Positions 5,515 to 9,352 of a stretch of DNA of 9,352 nt are shown here, in pieces. The DNA lies in contig CABSLJ010000095.1 in assembly GCA_902478455.1 (NCBI GenBank), positions 1-9,352 on the forward strand, written 5' to 3'. Below the pieces are notes generated by a model. That model had not been told where the DNA came from and made no database searches. It worked only from the letters and a program-made list of their open reading frames with translations. The position numbers and the translations under genes are program-made. Numbering within the stretch: the stretch's first letter is position 1; the number at the start of each line of letters is the position of its first letter. This DNA comes from an uncultured Oscillospiraceae bacterium. GTDB lineage: Bacteria > Bacillota > Clostridia > Oscillospirales > Acutalibacteraceae.

Positions 5515-6216
5515 ATGGGGAGACCCTTGTTCCAGCTCAATGAGCGGCTCGAGCGCTGCGCCGAGCTGGTGCGCCCCGGCGCCCTTCTGGCGGACGTCGG
5601 CACCGATCACGCCTATCTCCCCGTCTGGCTGGCCAGGCGGAGAAAGATCGTCCACGCCCTGGCGCTCGACCTGCGGGAGGCGCCGTTGGCCCGGGCCAAG
5701 GAGCACATCGCCTCCTACCGGGTGGAAGACCTGGTGGAAACCCGCTTATCTGACGGCCTCTCCGCCGTACAGCCGGAAGAAGCCGAGGACATTGTAATCG
5801 CCGGGATGGGGGGCGAGCTGATCGCTCAAATCCTTTCCCGCACGCCCTGGTTAAAGGACAAAAGCAAACGTCTGATTCTCCAGCCGATGACCGCGGCGCG
5901 CGAACTGCGCCTTTTCCTCGCGGAAGAGGGCTTTGCGATTGTGGAAGAATGGGCGGTGCGCTCGCAGGGGAGGGTGTACGCCGTGCAGCGGGTGGAATAC
6001 ACCGGCAGACGGGAGGAGGGGTCTCTTTTATACCCTTATCTCGGCGGGCTGGAACACCGGCCGGATGCGCTGGCGCGGGAATACGCGGCGCGGGAATGCA
6101 CCCATCTGGAAAACCAGATCAAGGGGCTCACGCACAGGGGAAAGACAGAGGAGGCCGCCTGCCTGCAGAAAGCGGCGGCCGCCTTAAAGAAATGGATTGG
6201 AGGAAAGACGCAATGA
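5515..6216 (+). CDS. trmK: tRNA (adenine(22)-N1)-methyltransferase TrmK
   Basis: The 233-residue product is a class I SAM-dependent methyltransferase of the TrmK (YqfN) family, which methylates N1 of adenine 22 in the D-arm region of bacterial tRNAs. The SAM-binding motif I is LLADVGTDHAYLP (24-36), with the family-specific D-x-G-[ST]-D-H-A-Y-L-P signature. IAGMGG (95-100) and LQPM (122-125) are the later conserved motifs. The C-terminal part (about 180-233) is helical and probably a coiled coil, as in Bacillus TrmK. ATG 5515 follows GGGAGG (5499-5504) at 10 nt. Its TGA overlaps the ATG of the Nif3-family gene by 4 bp, the same gene order as yqfN-yqfO in Bacillus subtilis, which supports the call. 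A terminator-like hairpin precedes it. Confidence 0.9.
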   Translation: MGRPLFQLNERLERCAELVRPGALLADVGTDHAYLPVWLARRRKIVHALALDLREAPLARAKEHIASYRVEDLVETRLSDGLSAVQPEEAEDIVIAGMGGELIAQILSRTPWLKDKSKRLILQPMTAARELRLFLAEEGFAIVEEWAVRSQGRVYAVQRVEYTGRREEGSLLYPYLGGLEHRPDALAREYAARECTHLENQIKGLTHRGKTEEAACLQKAAAALKKWIGGKTQ

Positions 6217-7298
6217 CAACCGCGGGAGACATCTACCGTTACATCGACGCCTTCGCCCCCTTTTCCTCGGCGATGGATTTTGACAACCCCGGCCTGCTGG
6301 TCGGCGGTCCGCAGACGCCGGTGACGGCCGCCGTCGTCGCGCTCGATATCACGCCCGAGGTGGTGGAAGAGGCGGCCGGACTGGGGGCCGAACTGATTAT
6401 CAGTCATCATCCGGTCATCTTTCATCCGCTCAAGCGCCTGGAGGCGGAAAGCGCGCCCTATCTGCTCGCCAGCCGGGGGATTGCGGCGATCTGCGCCCAT
6501 ACAAATTACGATATGGCGCCCGGCGGCGTCAACGACTGCCTTGCGGCGGCGCTGGGGCTGCGCTCGGTGCGCCCGCTGGCGCTCTACAAGCAAACGCCGT
6601 GGTATCAGGTGACCGTCTTTGCCCCGAAGGACTATGGAGACGCCGTCCGGCAGGCGATGGCCTCCGCCGGCGCGGGGCGCCTGGGCGCTTACGACGGCTT
6701 CTCCTTTACCGCCGAGGGGATCGGCCGTTTCACGCCCGACTCCGCTGCGCAGCCCTTCCTCGGCGCATCGGGGAAGGAAGCGGTCGTTGCGGAGGAGAGG
6801 ATCGAAGCGCTGTGCGCGCCTGCGTCTCTGCAGGCGGTGCTTTCGGCCATGCGACAGGCGCATCCCTACGAGGAGCCCGCCTTTTCGGTGACGCGCAACC
6901 ATGCGGTGCACACTGATTTCCCCGAGGCGCTCATCGGCGAGCTGGAAACCCCGCTTTCCCCGCGCGCCTTTGCCGGGCACGTCAAGCGCGCCCTCGGCTG
7001 CGAGGGCGTGAGCGCGGCCTACGGCGGCGAAGAGGTGCGCTCGGTGGCTCTTTGCGGCGGCGCGGGCGGGGACAGTCTGTCCGCCGCGCTGAAGCGGGCC
7101 GACGCCTATGTCACCGGCGAGGTCAGGCATCACGAATGGTTGCTTGCCGCGCAGATGGGAAAAACGTTGGTCTGCGCCGGGCATTTCAAAACGGAGGACG
7201 TGGCGATGGAGCCCCTGCGCAGACGGCTGAGCGAACGCTTTCCCGAAGTGCGCTTTGTCAAATCGGCCTCCTGCGCCGACCCGGTTCACTTTATCTGA
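6213..7298 (+). CDS. Nif3-like dinuclear metal centre protein (YqfO family)
   Basis: The 361-residue product matches the long YqfO type of the Nif3/DUF34 family, which has an inserted PII/CutA-like domain; here that insert is about residues 130-230, with QAHPYEEPAFSV (215-226). The outer halves form the metal-binding barrel. Expected ligands are H65 and H66 in ISHHPVIFHPLKR (64-75), D100 in HTNYD (96-100), and H324 and E328 in AGHFKTE (322-328). GEVRHHEWL (302-310) is another conserved block. Family members form toroidal hexamers; their biochemical function is not settled. The start ATG overlaps the trmK stop (ATGA), with GGAGG (6199-6203) 9 nt upstream, so the two are translationally coupled. 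rqcH follows after 103 bp that contain no strong terminator, so co-transcription is likely. Confidence 0.9.
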   Translation: MTTAGDIYRYIDAFAPFSSAMDFDNPGLLVGGPQTPVTAAVVALDITPEVVEEAAGLGAELIISHHPVIFHPLKRLEAESAPYLLASRGIAAICAHTNYDMAPGGVNDCLAAALGLRSVRPLALYKQTPWYQVTVFAPKDYGDAVRQAMASAGAGRLGAYDGFSFTAEGIGRFTPDSAAQPFLGASGKEAVVAEERIEALCAPASLQAVLSAMRQAHPYEEPAFSVTRNHAVHTDFPEALIGELETPLSPRAFAGHVKRALGCEGVSAAYGGEEVRSVALCGGAGGDSLSAALKRADAYVTGEVRHHEWLLAAQMGKTLVCAGHFKTEDVAMEPLRRRLSERFPEVRFVKSASCADPVHFI

Positions 7299-7401
7299 GA
7301 GCGGGGAGCACAGGCGCGAAGGCTTCCGGGCGTTCCGGAACCGGAAAAGAAAAAAGCGGTGCGCTGGCCGCCCGCTGGATCGGAATCAATGGAGGAAACC
7401 C

Positions 7402-9156
7402 ATGGCACTCGACGGCGCTTTTTTGAGACATATCGCAAAAGAATTGGAGAAGGCGGTCGGCGCAAAGGTGGACAAGGTCTACCAGCCCAACCGCGAAGAG
7501 CTGGTGCTTTCCCTGAGAACGAGGGAGGAGGCGTTGCGCCTACTGCTGTCGGCGCGGGCCAACAGTCCCCGCGTGCATTTTACCCGCTTCGCGCCGGAAA
7601 ACCCGGCCGTTCCGCCCATGCTTTGCATGCTGCTGCGCAAACGGCTGGCAGGAGCGCGGCTTGCGCACATCCGTCAAACAGGGCTCGAGCGTGCGCTTGC
7701 GCTGGAATTTGACGCCGTCAACGAGCTCGGCGACCGCGTCAGCCTTTCCCTGATCATCGAGATCATGGGCAGACACAGCAACGTTGTATTTGTGGACGGC
7801 GAAGGCGTCATTCTGGACGCACTCAAGCGGGTGGACGCCGGGATGTCCTCTCAGCGTCTGGTACTGCCCGGGCTGCGTTATGAAGCGCCGCCTGCGCAGG
7901 ATAAGCTGTGCATGCTGGAGATTCCGCCCGAACGGGTTGTGGAACTGCTGGACGCGTGCGAAAAACGGGCCGAACTTTCCAAGGCGCTTCTGGGGGCGCT
8001 GCAGGGCGTGTCCCCGGTGGTCTGCCGCGAGCTGCAATACCGGGCGGGGAATGGAGCCGAGCTCTTTACCGGCGCGCTGGACGGAACGTCCAAAGAACGA
8101 CTGTACGCCGCCCTGGAGGAGCTGTTCCAGACGGTGCGCGCCGTCTCAGGCAGACCGTATGGCGTTGCAGACGGTCGGGGAAAACCGGTCGACTTTTCCT
8201 TCCTGCCCATCCGGCAATACGGCGAAGCGGGGAACTGCGTCCGTTACGAGAGTTTTTCCGAGCTTTTGGACGCCTTTTATGCGCAGAAGGACAGCGTCGA
8301 GCGGATGCGGGTGCGCTCGCAGGACCTGTTAAAGGTGCTCACAACCGCTTCCGAACGCCTGTCCCGTAAGATCGGACATCAGAAGGAGGAGCTGAAGCAG
8401 TGCGCCGAGCGGGACAAGCTGCGTATGTTCGGCGACCTGTTGAGCGCCAACCTTTACCGGGTGGAAAAAGGTCTGCCCTTTGCCGATCTGGAGAATTTCT
8501 ACGAGGAGGGACAGCCGCTTATCCGCGTGCCGCTCGACCCGTCGCTGACCGCCGCGCAGAACGCGCAGAAATACTACAAGGAATACCGCAAGGCCCGCAC
8601 CGCCGAAGAGATGCTGACCGTCCAGATTGATCAGGCGGAAAAGGAGCTGCTCTACCTGGATTCGGTTTTTGAGGCGCTGTCCCGGGCGACGGTGGAGCGG
8701 GAGCTTGCCGAAATCCGGGAGGAACTCAAAGAACAGGGATATCTGCGCGTTCAGCGGAGCAAACAGAAGGCGCCTCCCTTACTGGGGCCTCTGGAATACA
8801 GGACGTCGGACGGCTTTGCGCTGCTCGCCGGACGGAACAACCGGCAGAACGACCGGCTGACGCTCAGGCAGGCGGATAAGAACGACATTTGGTTCCATAC
8901 CAAGAATATTCCGGGTTCGCATGTGATCCTTGTAACCGGCGGCAAGGAGCCGAGTGAGGAGGCCGTAATTGAGGCGGCCGAGCTGGCTGCGGCCCACAGC
9001 AAGGCCAAGCTGTCTTCTCAGGTTCCGGTCGACTACACCCGCGTGCGCAATGTTTTCAAGCCGCAGGGCGCGCGTCCGGGAATGGTCAACTATGTCAAAT
9101 ATCAGACGGTGTACGTCACCCCGCATGAGCCTGGCGGCGATTCAAACGGCGCTTAG
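7402..9156 (+). CDS. rqcH: RqcH/NFACT protein, ribosome-associated quality control (Rqc2 homologue)
   Basis: The product has 584 residues, the normal RqcH length. The NFACT-N domain begins with MALDGAFLRHIAKEL and includes ENPAVPPMLCMLLRKRL (66-82) and a conserved IIEIMGRHSNVVF segment (118-130). A helix-hairpin-helix-like region (about 175-245) follows, then a long coiled coil (about 290-445). The C-terminal NFACT-R domain contains NDIWFHTKNIPGSHVIL (494-510). RqcH binds split 50S subunits holding stalled nascent chains and recruits tRNA-Ala to add C-terminal alanine tails that mark the chain for degradation. It is also annotated as a fibronectin-binding protein. ATG 7402 has GGAGG (7391-7395) at 6 nt; an upstream in-frame extension lacks such a site. 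At the likely position of the Bacillus D97-R98 motif this protein has E96-R97, to be confirmed by alignment. Confidence 0.93.
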   Translation: MALDGAFLRHIAKELEKAVGAKVDKVYQPNREELVLSLRTREEALRLLLSARANSPRVHFTRFAPENPAVPPMLCMLLRKRLAGARLAHIRQTGLERALALEFDAVNELGDRVSLSLIIEIMGRHSNVVFVDGEGVILDALKRVDAGMSSQRLVLPGLRYEAPPAQDKLCMLEIPPERVVELLDACEKRAELSKALLGALQGVSPVVCRELQYRAGNGAELFTGALDGTSKERLYAALEELFQTVRAVSGRPYGVADGRGKPVDFSFLPIRQYGEAGNCVRYESFSELLDAFYAQKDSVERMRVRSQDLLKVLTTASERLSRKIGHQKEELKQCAERDKLRMFGDLLSANLYRVEKGLPFADLENFYEEGQPLIRVPLDPSLTAAQNAQKYYKEYRKARTAEEMLTVQIDQAEKELLYLDSVFEALSRATVERELAEIREELKEQGYLRVQRSKQKAPPLLGPLEYRTSDGFALLAGRNNRQNDRLTLRQADKNDIWFHTKNIPGSHVILVTGGKEPSEEAVIEAAELAAAHSKAKLSSQVPVDYTRVRNVFKPQGARPGMVNYVKYQTVYVTPHEPGGDSNGA

Positions 9157-9172
9157 AGGCGGTAAAATCAAG

Positions 9173-9202
9173 TGCTGTTTTCGGTTGCCGGCAATTTTTC
9201 TT
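9173..9202 (+). terminator. weak candidate terminator after rqcH
   Basis: TGCTG (9173-9177) can pair with CGGCA (9189-9193, one G-T pair) over an 11-nt loop, followed by ATTTTTCTTT. The stem is short, so terminator strength is doubtful. It starts 17 nt after the rqcH stop. Confidence 0.4.
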
Positions 9203-9223
9203 TCCCAGAAGGAGAAACCAAGC

Positions 9224-9280
9224 AAAAAAAGAAAAAAATTTGAAAAAACCCTTGCCAAACGAGCCAGGATATGATATTAT
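9224..9280 (+). promoter_or_regulatory. strong promoter with A-tract UP element for tRNA-Ala
   Basis: TTGCCA (9252-9257) and TATTAT (9275-9280) lie 17 nt apart, and TGA directly before the -10 forms an extended -10. Three A tracts (9224-9230, 9232-9238, 9243-9248) occupy the position of an UP element just upstream of -35. This arrangement is typical of stable-RNA promoters. The tRNA begins 22 nt after the -10. Confidence 0.8.
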
Positions 9281-9302
9281 AACAAAGCTCCGATTTGGAC
9301 AT

Positions 9303-9352
<50 letters not shown>

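Noticed and set aside
6036..7289. Minus-strand open frame of 417 codons across trmK and the Nif3-family gene
   Set aside because: It is antisense to two recognised, translationally coupled genes and shows no recognisable domain.
7324..7340. Hairpin TTCCGG/CCGGAA between the Nif3-family gene and rqcH as a terminator
   Set aside because: The stem is only 6 bp and is followed by A-rich sequence and not a T run, so it does not look like an intrinsic terminator.

Overview
The window looks like chromosomal housekeeping DNA from a GC-rich Firmicute of the class Clostridia, possibly of the Oscillospiraceae/Ruminococcaceae type. The evidence is a sporulation-lineage sigma factor close to SigH, a TrmK (YqfN)-Nif3 (YqfO) pair as in Bacillus, an RqcH/NFACT protein, a two-module zinc-ribbon protein typical of Clostridia, strong GGAGG ribosome binding sites and sigma-A type promoters. 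The genus assignment is inference only. No phage, IS, CRISPR or defence locus is visible.

Layout. On the minus strand, positions 1-384 hold the first 128 codons of a lipoprotein that runs off the window, preceded by a ComM/YifB AAA+ ATPase gene (461-1993). A 373-bp divergent intergenic region (1994-2366) carries promoter-like sites in both directions, a terminator-like hairpin and two strong hairpins. On the plus strand follow a MATE efflux transporter, a SigH-like sigma factor with a near-consensus promoter, a tRNA-like element that lacks an anticodon loop, a zinc-ribbon protein with a strong terminator, a small DUF1858 redox-disulfide protein, two tandem terminator-like hairpins, then trmK, the Nif3-family gene and rqcH, and finally the first 50 nt of a tRNA-Ala(GGC) gene with its own promoter.

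The most important observation concerns data quality. Positions 5238-5265 are the 3' end of an Illumina Nextera (Tn5 transposase) adapter, including the complete 19-bp mosaic end. It lies between two copies of a 20-bp genomic sequence inside the DUF1858 gene. This adds 41 bp and a frameshift. Removing it restores a clean 67-residue protein. The broken gene is therefore almost certainly an assembly artefact and not a new element or a real pseudogene.

Functionally, trmK (tRNA m1A22 methyltransferase) and the Nif3 gene overlap by 4 bp and are translationally coupled. rqcH (ribosome-associated quality control, alanine tailing) follows after 103 bp, and a tRNA-Ala gene comes 146 bp later. The most interesting genuine biology candidates are the anticodon-less tRNA-like element before the zinc-ribbon gene, an 8-nt repeat that could let two hairpins before trmK pair in alternative ways, and the structured leader of the MATE gene. 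All are inferences from sequence alone. I found no convincing previously undescribed system.
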